A DNA stretch of 64,000 nt from Bacteroidales bacterium UBA4231. Lineage in GTDB: Bacteria > Bacteroidota > Bacteroidia > Bacteroidales > UBA932. Shown here one piece after another: positions 42,440-51,614 of this stretch. Where the stretch lies: positions 31,496-95,495 of the forward strand of contig DGXN01000013.1 of NCBI GenBank assembly GCA_002396335.1, written 5' to 3'. Position 1 is the first letter of the stretch. Each line of letters opens with the position of its first letter. The notes under the pieces were generated by a model. The model had not been told where the DNA came from, ran no database searches, and was given only the letters and a program-made list of their open reading frames with translations. Position numbers and translations under genes: made by a program.

Positions 42440-45400
42440 TTAAAAGGTCAATACTACACCCAGCACCCATGCACGGGCCGACGGGTAGGAGCCCCAGTCG
42501 ATACCCACACGCTTGCTGTCGTTGGTGTAACTGCTCACGTCAGGATCCCAACCGGAATAGCGGGTGAACACATAAGGGTTGCGGGCAGTCACGTTGAACT
42601 GGACGCTCTCGATCCAGCGGACTTTCTTCAGGGACAGGGTATAACCCAGGGAAACGCTGGAAATGCGCAGGTAGCTGCCGTCCTCGACCAGGCGGTCGGT
42701 GAAGTCGCCCACGTTGGTGGTGCTTCTGAGACGGGGGTAGCCGGTGTCCGTATTCTCCGGCGTCCATGCTTTGTAGAACGCATCGGCCCGGATGTTATTG
42801 ATGTTCTGTCCCGGGTTGGCGGGAGAAGTGTCGTTTTCGGCCATCAGGTTGCCGTTCACGATCTGGTTGCCGAACACGCCGTAGAAGTTGGCCTGCAGCG
42901 TAAATCCCTTGTACTGGAGGCCCGTGGTGAAACCGTAGGTAAAGGCGGGATTCGGGTCGCCGATAAAGGTCTTGTCCTCATCGGTGATGTTGTTGTCGCC
43001 GTTCTGGTCCAGGTACTTGACGTCACCGGGCACCAGCGTCTTGCCCCGGTAAGTGGGCAGGTCGCCGCGGTCCACGTCTTCCTGCTGGACGATGCCGTCA
43101 GTCTTGAAACCGAAGAACTTGCCGAAAGGCTGTCCCTCCATGAAAATATTCGCCGGCATCTTGAAATACGTAGCATCGTTGCCGATATCGGACCCCAGGA
43201 AGGCCGACCCCACAAGCGAACCCCACTGAGACTCGGGAACGCCGATGTCCACGATGGTGTTCCGGTTCAGCGAGATGTTCCCGCCGAGGGTCCAGGAGAA
43301 GTTGCGGGTATCCACCAGAACGCCGTCCAGGGCAATCTCGACACCCGTGTTGTTAATCTGGCCGCGGTTTACCCACATGGAGGCGAAACCGGTGCTGGGC
43401 GGGATGGAGATGGACTGCAGGAGGTCCTTGGTGTATTTCTGATAGTAGTCTACCGTGAGGTTGATGCGGTCTTTCAGAAAACCCATATCCAGACCGGCGT
43501 TGTACTGCTCGGTGGTTTCCCACTTGAGGCCGCTGTTCGCCAGGAGCGAAGGCTTGATGCCAATCTGGTACTCACCGTTCGGATTCACGGTATAATTGCT
43601 TTCCGGAGAAGCCATCCAGATGCTGTTATACACGGTGAGGGTCTGGTAAGGCGACACACCCTGGTTACCCACCATGCCCCATCCCAGACGCAACTTGAGG
43701 GTGGAGATGGCATCCACATTCTTCAGGAAACGCTCTTTCTTGGCATTCCAGGCGAAGGCGAAGGACGGGAAGAAACTGTAGCGGTTCTCCGGGGAGAACT
43801 TGCTGGAACCGTCGGCACGGATGGTGGCGGTGAGCACATACCGGTCGCGGTAGCTGTAGATGCCGCGCAGGAAGTAGGACATCAGCGAGCTTTCTTCCTC
43901 AGAGTAATAAGGGCTCTGGGTACGGGCCTGGTAGATGCCGTGGGCACGGAACGTATGGTCCGGGAAGTCCTGGGCGTCGATGGTGTGGTTGTGCACCGAA
44001 TAGAACGTCGTGGAGATACCGGCGGTCGCATTCACGCGGTGGTGACGGCCGAAGGTCTTGTTGAAAGACAGGACGTTGTCCCAGTTGTAGCGGAACGCAT
44101 TCAGGCTGGAGAAGCCGCCGCGGCCGTTGCGGGCATTGTCGATCTTCTCGCCGTACCATCTCATCCTTTCCTTGTAACGGTAATCCGTGCCGAAGGTGCT
44201 CTTGAACGAGAAGGCGTCGGTGATTTTGACGTCGGCATAGACGGCGACGTTGGCACGGTATTCCTGGGCGTTGTCGTCGTAATTCTTCAGCCAGATATCC
44301 GTACCGCGGAGAGCGTCTTCTTCGAAGTCTTCGGCCCCTTCCGTCAGCAGGTAAGGCTTGGAGCCCAGCATCTGACGGAGCATGTTGGTGGCGCGGGTGG
44401 CGTTCTGGGTTCCGCCCGGTTCGGTACCCTGGGTCATGGCGTTGGAGCGTTCCGTCAGGGAACTCTTCAGACCCAGTTTCAGGTACTGGCCCACCCGGCG
44501 GTCCAGGTTGATTCGGAGGTCGCCCTGGGTGACGCCCGTGTTCTTCAGGATACCCTGGTTGTTCAGATAGCCGAGGGCCACATAGTAGTTCCAGGCCTTG
44601 GTCTTTCCGCTCACGGTGATGCGGTTGTTCGTGCTCACCGCCGTACGGAGCGTATAATCCTGCCAGTCCATGGGCACCAGATAGTCGGGATCCTTGATGG
44701 TGTAGCCCACCGCCTCGGCGTACTCCTTGAACTCGTCAAAATTCAGCAGACGGTGTTTCTTGTATGCCTTACTGAAATCCAGCGTACTGGAGAAGGTCAG
44801 CTTCGGACGCTCGGAAACGCCGGATTTGGTGGTAATCAGCACCACGCCGTTGGCTCCCATGGAACCGTAGATGGCCGTAGCCGACGCATCCTTCAGGATT
44901 TCCATGCTGGCGATATCGTTCGGATTGATGGAGGTAAGGGCATTCTGGGCTTCCTGACCGGTGGAGCCAATCGGGTTGGAAACGTCCTGAGAAGCCGGAT
45001 TCAGGATGATGCCGTCCACTACATAGAGGGGTTCGCTGGAGCCGTTGAACGAGCTGGTACCGCGGATTTTGATGTTCACGGCTCCGCCCGGCGCACCGCT
45101 GGCCGACGTCACCTGGACGCCCGCGGCACGGCCTTGCAGAAGTTTGTCGAAGGTGGCGGACTGGGAAGCCTGCACCTGGTCGATTTTCACGGAGGAGACC
45201 GAACCGGTCATATCGCTTTTCTTGACGGTACCATAGCCGATGACTACGGCGTCGTCCAGCATTTCCGTAGATTCGCGGATGACCACGCTGAGGTTCTTCG
45301 CACCGGGAGCGGCGGAAAGGGTCACGGTGTCATATCCCAGGCACTGGACCTCCAGCTCAGTTGCGGCCGAACCGGAAACCTGGAGGGAGAAAAGACCTTC

Positions 45401-45589
45401 ACGGTCGGTGATGGTTCCGTTGGAAGTACCTTTGACAGAGACGGTTGCACCCCAGACAGCCTGGCCGTTTTCGTCGACCACCCTGCCGGAAACCGTCTGA
45501 CGGCCGCCTTGTGCGAACAGGCAGACGGCGGACACCATCCAAGTCACCAGCATCAGGCACAAGGCCTGTATCGTTTTCTTGCTTTTCAT
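42440..45589 (-). CDS. SusC-type TonB-dependent transporter of the second PUL
   Basis: 1,049 residues. Signal peptide (CLFAQG), carboxypeptidase-D-like domain (about 28-105, GRVVDENGQAVWGATVSVKGTSNGT), a plug domain with VVIGYGTVKKSDMTGSV and YVVDGIIL, then the barrel, ending in VLGVVLTF, the normal aromatic C-terminus. It imports oligosaccharide with the SusD encoded next. Length and build are canonical, in contrast to the fused SusC of the first PUL. The ATG at 45589 is used; the preceding GTG is in frame but less likely. Confidence 0.95.
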   Translation of the reverse strand: MKSKKTIQALCLMLVTWMVSAVCLFAQGGRQTVSGRVVDENGQAVWGATVSVKGTSNGTITDREGLFSLQVSGSAATELEVQCLGYDTVTLSAAPGAKNLSVVIRESTEMLDDAVVIGYGTVKKSDMTGSVSSVKIDQVQASQSATFDKLLQGRAAGVQVTSASGAPGGAVNIKIRGTSSFNGSSEPLYVVDGIILNPASQDVSNPIGSTGQEAQNALTSINPNDIASMEILKDASATAIYGSMGANGVVLITTKSGVSERPKLTFSSTLDFSKAYKKHRLLNFDEFKEYAEAVGYTIKDPDYLVPMDWQDYTLRTAVSTNNRITVSGKTKAWNYYVALGYLNNQGILKNTGVTQGDLRINLDRRVGQYLKLGLKSSLTERSNAMTQGTEPGGTQNATRATNMLRQMLGSKPYLLTEGAEDFEEDALRGTDIWLKNYDDNAQEYRANVAVYADVKITDAFSFKSTFGTDYRYKERMRWYGEKIDNARNGRGGFSSLNAFRYNWDNVLSFNKTFGRHHRVNATAGISTTFYSVHNHTIDAQDFPDHTFRAHGIYQARTQSPYYSEEESSLMSYFLRGIYSYRDRYVLTATIRADGSSKFSPENRYSFFPSFAFAWNAKKERFLKNVDAISTLKLRLGWGMVGNQGVSPYQTLTVYNSIWMASPESNYTVNPNGEYQIGIKPSLLANSGLKWETTEQYNAGLDMGFLKDRINLTVDYYQKYTKDLLQSISIPPSTGFASMWVNRGQINNTGVEIALDGVLVDTRNFSWTLGGNISLNRNTIVDIGVPESQWGSLVGSAFLGSDIGNDATYFKMPANIFMEGQPFGKFFGFKTDGIVQQEDVDRGDLPTYRGKTLVPGDVKYLDQNGDNNITDEDKTFIGDPNPAFTYGFTTGLQYKGFTLQANFYGVFGNQIVNGNLMAENDTSPANPGQNINNIRADAFYKAWTPENTDTGYPRLRSTTNVGDFTDRLVEDGSYLRISSVSLGYTLSLKKVRWIESVQFNVTARNPYVFTRYSGWDPDVSSYTNDSKRVGIDWGSYPSARAWVLGVVLTF

Positions 45590-45600
45590 CACTTTCTGTT

Positions 45601-48075
45601 TTAAAATCTGAGGGTCAAACCAAGCAGGAAGCTCCTGCAGGCAGGATATGCGCCGTTGTCAATCCCCAGGCGCGTCACATCCAGCCCGTAGCTGTTCACA
45701 AACGGAGCCGATCCCGAAAAACGGGTCAGCGTAAGAAGGTTCCGGGCCGCGAGCGTCACGGAAAGAGACTTGATCCACGGCATCCTCCGGAGCGGAAGTT
45801 CGTATCCGAGTGAGAGGTTGGCCAGACGGACATACGAGCCGTCTTCCAAAAGGCGCGAGGAGAAAACCTCAACGCCCCGTGCGGCGGCGAGGTCCACGGA
45901 AGGATCGGTGAGGAATTTCTCCAGACGGACTACCTGGAAGCCGAAAGCGCCGTCCAGCACCACCGAAGCGGTAAAGCCGCCCACTTTCAGTTCACTCTCC
46001 AAGCCGGCCACCACGCTGGGCAGCGGACTGCCGATAACGGTCCGGTCGGCCTCGGTGACGTTGCCGTCGCCATCCTGGTCAATGAATTTCACATCGCCCT
46101 CCCGGAGCCGGTTCCCCTGAAAAGCCGGGGAGAGCAGCGTATGCTCGGGACCCACCGTGCCCTGGGACTTGTATCCGTAGAAGGAACCCACGGGCTCCCC
46201 GGGACGGGCCACGGTAACGACGAGCGGATTACCGCCCAGTACGCCAACGGAATGGCCGAAGATGTCTTCTCCGCTTCCGGTCGAAAGGATTTCATTGTGA
46301 TTGTACGCGACGACGGCGCCGATGCTCCACCGCAGGTTTTCCTTCTTCACGGGAAGTCCTTTCACAGACACTTCGACACCTTTGTTCAGGACGCCGCCCT
46401 CATCCGAAAACACCTTCTGGGGCTCCTCGGAAGGGACCTGGCGAAGATAGCGGACCTCGTCGGCGGAACGCATCTGATACAGCGTGAGCCCGAAGTCCAG
46501 GCGGCCGTCAGGAAGACCGGCTTCCAGACCCAGGTCGTGCTGACGGGTCAGATTGCGCCAGCGAAGGTGGTAGTAGTTTGCAAGCTCGTCGGCCGGAAGA
46601 GCCGGGTCGGCGCTGAAGATATAATAGGGGTCATAGCCGTAGGGCAGCAGTTCGTGCGTGCCGTTCCAGCCGTAGTCATAGTGAATCTTCAGGGTCTGCA
46701 GGCCTTCCGGGAAGAAATCCTCTTTCGCAATGTCCCAGGCCACCCGGACGGAAGGATACACATCCGTCTGCCCGAAGATGGAGTCGTAGCCCAGCTGGCG
46801 TTCCGTGCGGAAGCCCAGCCCGGCAAAATAGCGTTCCTTGTAGTTATACTGGATCTGCGTGGAGATGAAGGCGTTCAGCTGGCTTTCCTGCAGATGGCGG
46901 TAAGGGGCCACTTTCTCTGCGATGCTGATGCCGGGCGCCCGGAGCAGCTGGCTGAAGAAAGTGGTTCCTTCATAAATGTACTCGCGGAACGAAGTGCCGA
47001 ACACACCGCCGCCGAAAGCGATATGGGCATGATGGCCGTTCGCCTCCCGTTCCCAGCTCAGGAAAGCCTGGGCCGAATAACGCACGGCGGCCGTATTGGA
47101 CTGGCCGGCTTCACCGCGGACGGCAGCGGCACGGGCCAGGTCGGCCCCGACCCAGCGGTAGCGGGTCTTGCTGCGGAAATCCATCCCGGCGTCGGCCTTG
47201 AAGCGGAATCCCGCACCCAGGCCGAAGTCCGCTTCCATGTGCGGACTCACGGAATACTGCGTGCTGTTGTCGTCATAGGCGTCGGCCCAGACGGAAGGGG
47301 CCTCCGAAGGCAGCGGAGACACTTTCCAGGCCGCTTTCACCATCGAATTGCTGCCCCAGGGAGAGGTGGCCATCACCATGCTGTTGTTCCGGAGACCCAG
47401 CGCCAGCGACATCCCGAACCGGCTGTCACGGCCGAATCCCTGGTCGAACTTCGCCAGGGCCGATGCCGTTTCCAGCGCGCTTCCCTTCAGGTTTCCCCGC
47501 TGGGAGTTGTACCCGGCCGACACATAGTAGCCGCTGCGTTTTTCACCGCCGGCAAAAGACACATGGTGGCGGTGCGACAGGGCCAGTCCGTCCGTCACGG
47601 AAAGGGCCGACTTCCACTGGATGTCGCGTCCGTCGGATTGGCCGTGACGGGTCGTGATGATTACGACGCCGTTACCGCCCATACTGCCGTAGCGGGCGAT
47701 GGCGTCGGCATCCTTCAGGATTTCTACACGCTCGATGTCGGCCGGATTGATATGATCCAGCATGCTCTGGAGCGCCTGCTGATCTTCCGCATCCGACCAG
47801 AAAGTGCGGCCGGCGTCGGCGGAAGGGGCATTCAAGATGATTCCGTCCAGGACATAGAGCGGCGTCGTGTCACCCCGGAAGCTTCTGAGGCCCCGGATTC
47901 GGACGGAGAACGAGGCTCCGGGAGCGCCGTCGTCAGGAAGAACCTGGACGCCGGCAAACCGGCCGGCCATCCAATCGGCCACCGATTCCTCCTGAGCGAG
48001 CGCCTGACCGGGCAGGGCCGTTCCCAACAGGAAGACCAGGGCCGCCCGGGCCAGATGGTTTCGTCTTTGTTTCAT
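45601..48075 (-). CDS. Short SusC-like TonB-dependent receptor without the N-terminal domain
   Basis: 824 residues from the ATG at 48075 (MKQRRNHLAR). After the signal peptide (GQALAQ) it goes almost straight into the plug (FAGVQVLPDDGAPGASFSVRIRG, LYVLDGIILNAPSAD), so it lacks the carboxypeptidase-D-like domain of about 80 residues and the TonB-box-like VVIGYG segment found in the neighbour. The barrel ends in LLGLTLRF. It lies 11 bases upstream of the full-length susC and has no susD of its own. It may share the single SusD, form a mixed transporter, or use a different TonB contact. The C-terminal half resembles the neighbour's, which suggests an old duplication. Confidence 0.88.
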   Translation of the reverse strand: MKQRRNHLARAALVFLLGTALPGQALAQEESVADWMAGRFAGVQVLPDDGAPGASFSVRIRGLRSFRGDTTPLYVLDGIILNAPSADAGRTFWSDAEDQQALQSMLDHINPADIERVEILKDADAIARYGSMGGNGVVIITTRHGQSDGRDIQWKSALSVTDGLALSHRHHVSFAGGEKRSGYYVSAGYNSQRGNLKGSALETASALAKFDQGFGRDSRFGMSLALGLRNNSMVMATSPWGSNSMVKAAWKVSPLPSEAPSVWADAYDDNSTQYSVSPHMEADFGLGAGFRFKADAGMDFRSKTRYRWVGADLARAAAVRGEAGQSNTAAVRYSAQAFLSWEREANGHHAHIAFGGGVFGTSFREYIYEGTTFFSQLLRAPGISIAEKVAPYRHLQESQLNAFISTQIQYNYKERYFAGLGFRTERQLGYDSIFGQTDVYPSVRVAWDIAKEDFFPEGLQTLKIHYDYGWNGTHELLPYGYDPYYIFSADPALPADELANYYHLRWRNLTRQHDLGLEAGLPDGRLDFGLTLYQMRSADEVRYLRQVPSEEPQKVFSDEGGVLNKGVEVSVKGLPVKKENLRWSIGAVVAYNHNEILSTGSGEDIFGHSVGVLGGNPLVVTVARPGEPVGSFYGYKSQGTVGPEHTLLSPAFQGNRLREGDVKFIDQDGDGNVTEADRTVIGSPLPSVVAGLESELKVGGFTASVVLDGAFGFQVVRLEKFLTDPSVDLAAARGVEVFSSRLLEDGSYVRLANLSLGYELPLRRMPWIKSLSVTLAARNLLTLTRFSGSAPFVNSYGLDVTRLGIDNGAYPACRSFLLGLTLRF

Positions 48076-48091
48076 ATGCAATAAGATTAGA

Positions 48092-50068
48092 TTAACGTTT
48101 CCAAGACAATACAAGGGTTTCTTCCGGACCCAGAGTCACAGTATGGCCGGATACCGTACCGGCAGCGCTCCGGAAGACGATGGCCGGCGCTTTGGCGGCT
48201 GTTTCAAGCAGAACGGAAGCCTCGGCCCCGCTTTTGTTGACAAGGATGGTCACCAGGTTCCGTCCGCTCACGAGCGTCCGCATGAGCACGCCCGGAGCCG
48301 GTGTTACAAACCGGACCGGCACCAACTCTTTGTCTTTCAGAATAGTTCCATAGAATGCGGTCAGGGCATCGGGAGCGTCATATCGGCAGCCCAGATCCAC
48401 CGCTGAAGGGAGCCAGACGGCTTTTCCCTTCCCGAAGTTGTTTTCGGTGGCATATACCCCGTCGGCATCGGACAGCAGAGTACGGGCCGACGAAGGACGG
48501 AGATAACCTTTCCAGAGATGGGTCTTCAGGGATGCACCCACCGACGCGTCATCCCCGACGGCTTTCCATTCCAGCAGCTGCGCGCCAAACACGTCTTGCA
48601 GGGGACCGCCGCCAGGGTAAGCACAGCGCATTTTTTCATCGTAAAAGCCGGTCAGACCGGTCCAGACCAGGGTTCCGCCCCCTTCCACAAAGGCCCTCAA
48701 CCGGGGATACCAGGAAGCGGAGACACAGATGATATGGGGAAGGATCGCCACCTTCCCTTCCGGATGGGAAAAGTCGAAACGGTCCAGAGAGGTTACTTCA
48801 GGGACAATGCCCAGGGTGGTGACGGCCCCGTATGCGGCGGCCATGGAGCGGACAACCGCATCTTTTCCCCGGCCTTCATTCCGGGAATCCGGCTGGGCCT
48901 GGGCATTCAGCCGCTGGACCCAAAGCGCCTGCGGGTCATACAGAATACTGACCCGCGAAGGAGCGGGAACGGCATCTGAAAAGAGGTCCGGGCGTGACTG
49001 CAGGCAGCGGGCTACCGCCTCGGCGGCCAGCATCCGGTCGGAAGGCTCATCCAGAAAATTCAGCAAGGCCCATTCACCCGCTTCCCGCACGGCACGGCGG
49101 GGATTCAGGGTCCAGAACATCAGTCCGGAAGCGCCGGCCCCGACGGCCGTCCAGATGCTTTGGGTCACCTCGTCGGCCGTAGGACAGAGGACGGTGTTGC
49201 CGCTGGCGGTCACGTTCCCGCCCTGAAATTCCGTCACCCAGAACGGCAGCGGGGCCGACTGGGCCGCAATGACACCGGTCATCATGGATACACCCAGCGG
49301 ATACTCCGGCCGCGTGAAACAGCCGAAATGCCACGAATAATGCAGCGAAAGGCCCATCGAGGTGAGCAGCGGCAGCAGGGCACGGAAGTCGTACTCCGGC
49401 AACGTCGAGAGCACCTGGTGCGGATTGATATGGCGCCCATGAACCGGGTCCAGGCGCTGAACCCGGTGCGACAGCCAATCCAAATACCAACTAGTATAAT
49501 AAACCAAAAAACGTTGATCGGAGAAATCGGCCTCCAGATAGCCGTCCCGTTCCCGGCGGGGCTGGCTCTGCTCCCACTGCGCCCGGATTTCGCGGGACAG
49601 CGGGGTCTCTTTCACACTCAGGAGGCCGGTGCCGGGTTCATTCTGCAGCACCCAGGTATCGAGGGCCGCGGCATCCTTGAAATGGCCGACAACCTGGTCC
49701 ACATATCGGCCCACTTCTTCCAGATGGGCATGGTCATAGGGGAATTTGAAACCGCCCACGTCGGTGAGTTCGTCCGTCGGGGGGAACAGTGTCGCAAACA
49801 GGCGGATATGATGCCGGCGGGCCGACTCGAACGCCGTGTCGTACAACGAGAAATCCCAGCTGCCGTCCTCCCGCTGCATGTGGGTGCCGAACATCCGGAT
49901 CCGGGCATAACGGAAGCCGTGGTCTTCCAGCAGGGAGAACCAGTGGTCCACCTCGGCAGGAGTCTGGCCGGGCTCGATGAATACCTGCGCGCCCACGGAA
50001 GGGACATCCCCCGGGGACGGAGCTGCCTGAAGCAGGTTCAGCAGAAGCAGAAACAGAAGCGGTTTCAT
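48092..50068 (-). CDS. GH42-like beta-galactosidase, secreted
   Basis: 658 residues with a short signal peptide (LLQAAPSPG). A clan GH-A barrel carries the acid/base Glu144 in LQNEPG and the nucleophile Glu280 in WVTEFQGGN. A family 42-type trimerisation domain follows at about 385-580 (VSILYDPQALWVQRLNA...GGTLVWTGLTGFYDEKMR), then a small beta domain. This build fits beta-galactosidases acting on plant or host galactans. First gene of the minus arm of the second PUL, 16 bases before the short susC. An exported GH42 is less usual than a cytoplasmic one. Substrate beyond a terminal beta-galactosyl unit is not clear. Confidence 0.85.
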   Translation of the reverse strand: MKPLLFLLLLNLLQAAPSPGDVPSVGAQVFIEPGQTPAEVDHWFSLLEDHGFRYARIRMFGTHMQREDGSWDFSLYDTAFESARRHHIRLFATLFPPTDELTDVGGFKFPYDHAHLEEVGRYVDQVVGHFKDAAALDTWVLQNEPGTGLLSVKETPLSREIRAQWEQSQPRRERDGYLEADFSDQRFLVYYTSWYLDWLSHRVQRLDPVHGRHINPHQVLSTLPEYDFRALLPLLTSMGLSLHYSWHFGCFTRPEYPLGVSMMTGVIAAQSAPLPFWVTEFQGGNVTASGNTVLCPTADEVTQSIWTAVGAGASGLMFWTLNPRRAVREAGEWALLNFLDEPSDRMLAAEAVARCLQSRPDLFSDAVPAPSRVSILYDPQALWVQRLNAQAQPDSRNEGRGKDAVVRSMAAAYGAVTTLGIVPEVTSLDRFDFSHPEGKVAILPHIICVSASWYPRLRAFVEGGGTLVWTGLTGFYDEKMRCAYPGGGPLQDVFGAQLLEWKAVGDDASVGASLKTHLWKGYLRPSSARTLLSDADGVYATENNFGKGKAVWLPSAVDLGCRYDAPDALTAFYGTILKDKELVPVRFVTPAPGVLMRTLVSGRNLVTILVNKSGAEASVLLETAAKAPAIVFRSAAGTVSGHTVTLGPEETLVLSWKR

Positions 50069-50089
50069 GTGGTCAGTTTATCTCAAGGA

Positions 50090-50097
50090 CAAAATTA
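50090..50097 (-). promoter_or_regulatory. -7 box of the minus arm of the second PUL
   Basis: TAATTTTG on the minus strand, 21 bases before the GH42 ATG, the same sequence as the candidate box of the first PUL. No -33 box, consistent with activation by the hybrid regulator. Confidence 0.5.
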
Positions 50098-50147
50098 CAG
50101 CGAGCGGGATGCTTCTATTTGTCTTTTTCTTGCATTTTTTACCACAA

Positions 50148-50188
50148 ATCTTTCAAATCGGCCCCCAGAGGGCTGTTTTTTGAAAGAT
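50148..50188. promoter_or_regulatory. 41-bp inverted repeat between the two arms of the second PUL
   Basis: ATCTTTCAAA (50148-50157) and TTTGAAAGAT (50179-50188) form a perfect 10-base inverted repeat around a nested GCCC/GGGC pair. It lies between the two divergent -7 boxes, where a shared operator would be expected; it could also fold as a hairpin. Confidence 0.5.
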
Positions 50189-50217
50189 ACGGGGCATGTT
50201 TCCCAAAAAAAGCTCCC

Positions 50218-50225
50218 TATCTTTG
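50218..50225 (+). promoter_or_regulatory. -7 box of the plus arm of the second PUL
   Basis: TATCTTTG on the plus strand, 15 bases before the ATG of the first hydrolase gene. Confidence 0.55.
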
Positions 50226-50240
50226 CAAAAAAGAGATTCC

Positions 50241-51614
50241 ATGCGTTACCTGTTTCCTTATCTGACTGCCGCCGTCCTTGTCCTCGCCGCCCAAGGGTGC
50301 AAAGGCGGGAATGCCGCACCGGAAAAAGAGGTGACGCCGCCCAAGGGCAGCACTGTCTCTGTCAGCGTTTTTCCCGGCAGAGTCCTGACCACCTCCCGCC
50401 TGCAGCTGAGCACCACCCTCACCCATAAGACATTCCAGTACCCCAAGAACACACAGGCTGTCTCCCGGGCCGAGTCGATGCTCCGCGAAGGGGTGGACTG
50501 TATCGGCCAGTTTACCATGGACTGGGGCGCCGGCAACACCAACCCGTCCAAAGACACATACGATTTCCGCCGGCTGGACGAGCGGGTGCGCCTGATCCGC
50601 CGCCTGGGCAAAAAAGTGGTCCTGACCCTGTGCCGATGCCCCCAGTGGATGCGCCGCGACGACCCCTCCAAGGGTGTGGACGCCGCTCCCCGCGCCGACA
50701 TGTATGAGGAATTCGCCCACATGGCGGCGGACTTCCTGCGCCATTACAGGGATCTGGACCTGGACATTTACGCCGTCAACGTCTGGAGCGAAACCCGCGG
50801 CTACTGGTCCAAAGACCTGGGCCGATGGCTGCTGGAAGACTACGCCGACCTGTACAACACCGTCTACGACTCTCTCAAGAAAGTGCAGCCCGCGGTACTG
50901 GTGGGCGGACCGTTTATGCACATCGAGTCGTCTCCGAAAGGACGCAACATGGCCACCTGCGACGGGAGTATCAGCGCGTCGGACCGTAAGGCTTTGGAAG
51001 CATTCCTGGGAAAAGCCCGCGCCATGGACTTCTTCAGCATCGACCGGAACCTGATGGAAAACAGCGACACAACGCCCTACACCCCGGACGAAGTGCTCCG
51101 ATACACCGGCTTCAACAGTGTGGTGCACGCCCAGGTTCGGGAAATCCTTGAGAGCCGTTTCCCGGACACCCCCGTCTGGGTGGTGGACAACCAGTGCCTG
51201 AAAGGCCATTTCGCGGCCGATGTGGAAGCCGCCGGGCTGGCCTCCATGTACCGTCATCATCTCCTTGGCGGTGCTGCCTTTGTGGACAAATGGCAGCCGG
51301 AAGACGAGGGCAGCGAGCGCACGGACACCCAGCAGATTGCTCCGGAAGGCATGTACACGCATACTGACACGGCCGACGGGGCCCAGCCGCTCCCTACCTT
51401 TTATGTATTCAAGGCTTTCCGCGAGTGCTTTCCTCCGGGAACCGCCATCGTGGAAAGCAATTCCTCTTCGGAATGGGTGGAGACACTGGCCAGTTCCCGC
51501 CACCTGATGCTCATCAACAAACACAGCAAGACCCACGAAGTCACCATACAAGCGGGGAGCAAGACACAGGAAGTCACCCTGCAACGATTCGAAGTTAAAA
51601 TCCTTGAGCTATGA
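50241..51614 (+). CDS. Clan GH-A glycoside hydrolase, GH39-like, with an unusual nucleophile position
   Basis: 457 residues from the ATG at 50241; the lipoprotein signal ends AAQGCKGG. It resembles GH39-like beta-xylosidase-type proteins: a barrel with FTMDWGAG, VVLTLCRCPQWM, and Glu184 in VNVWSETRGYW at the acid/base place (family form NE or NEP). At the nucleophile position, where T-E or a similar motif is expected after VWV, the sequence reads VVDNQC, with Asp316 and no Glu. It may therefore be inactive, binding only, or of an uncharted family. A small beta domain closes the protein. First gene of a four-gene coupled operon; its stop overlaps the next ATG. Confidence 0.7.
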   Translation: MRYLFPYLTAAVLVLAAQGCKGGNAAPEKEVTPPKGSTVSVSVFPGRVLTTSRLQLSTTLTHKTFQYPKNTQAVSRAESMLREGVDCIGQFTMDWGAGNTNPSKDTYDFRRLDERVRLIRRLGKKVVLTLCRCPQWMRRDDPSKGVDAAPRADMYEEFAHMAADFLRHYRDLDLDIYAVNVWSETRGYWSKDLGRWLLEDYADLYNTVYDSLKKVQPAVLVGGPFMHIESSPKGRNMATCDGSISASDRKALEAFLGKARAMDFFSIDRNLMENSDTTPYTPDEVLRYTGFNSVVHAQVREILESRFPDTPVWVVDNQCLKGHFAADVEAAGLASMYRHHLLGGAAFVDKWQPEDEGSERTDTQQIAPEGMYTHTDTADGAQPLPTFYVFKAFRECFPPGTAIVESNSSSEWVETLASSRHLMLINKHSKTHEVTIQAGSKTQEVTLQRFEVKILEL

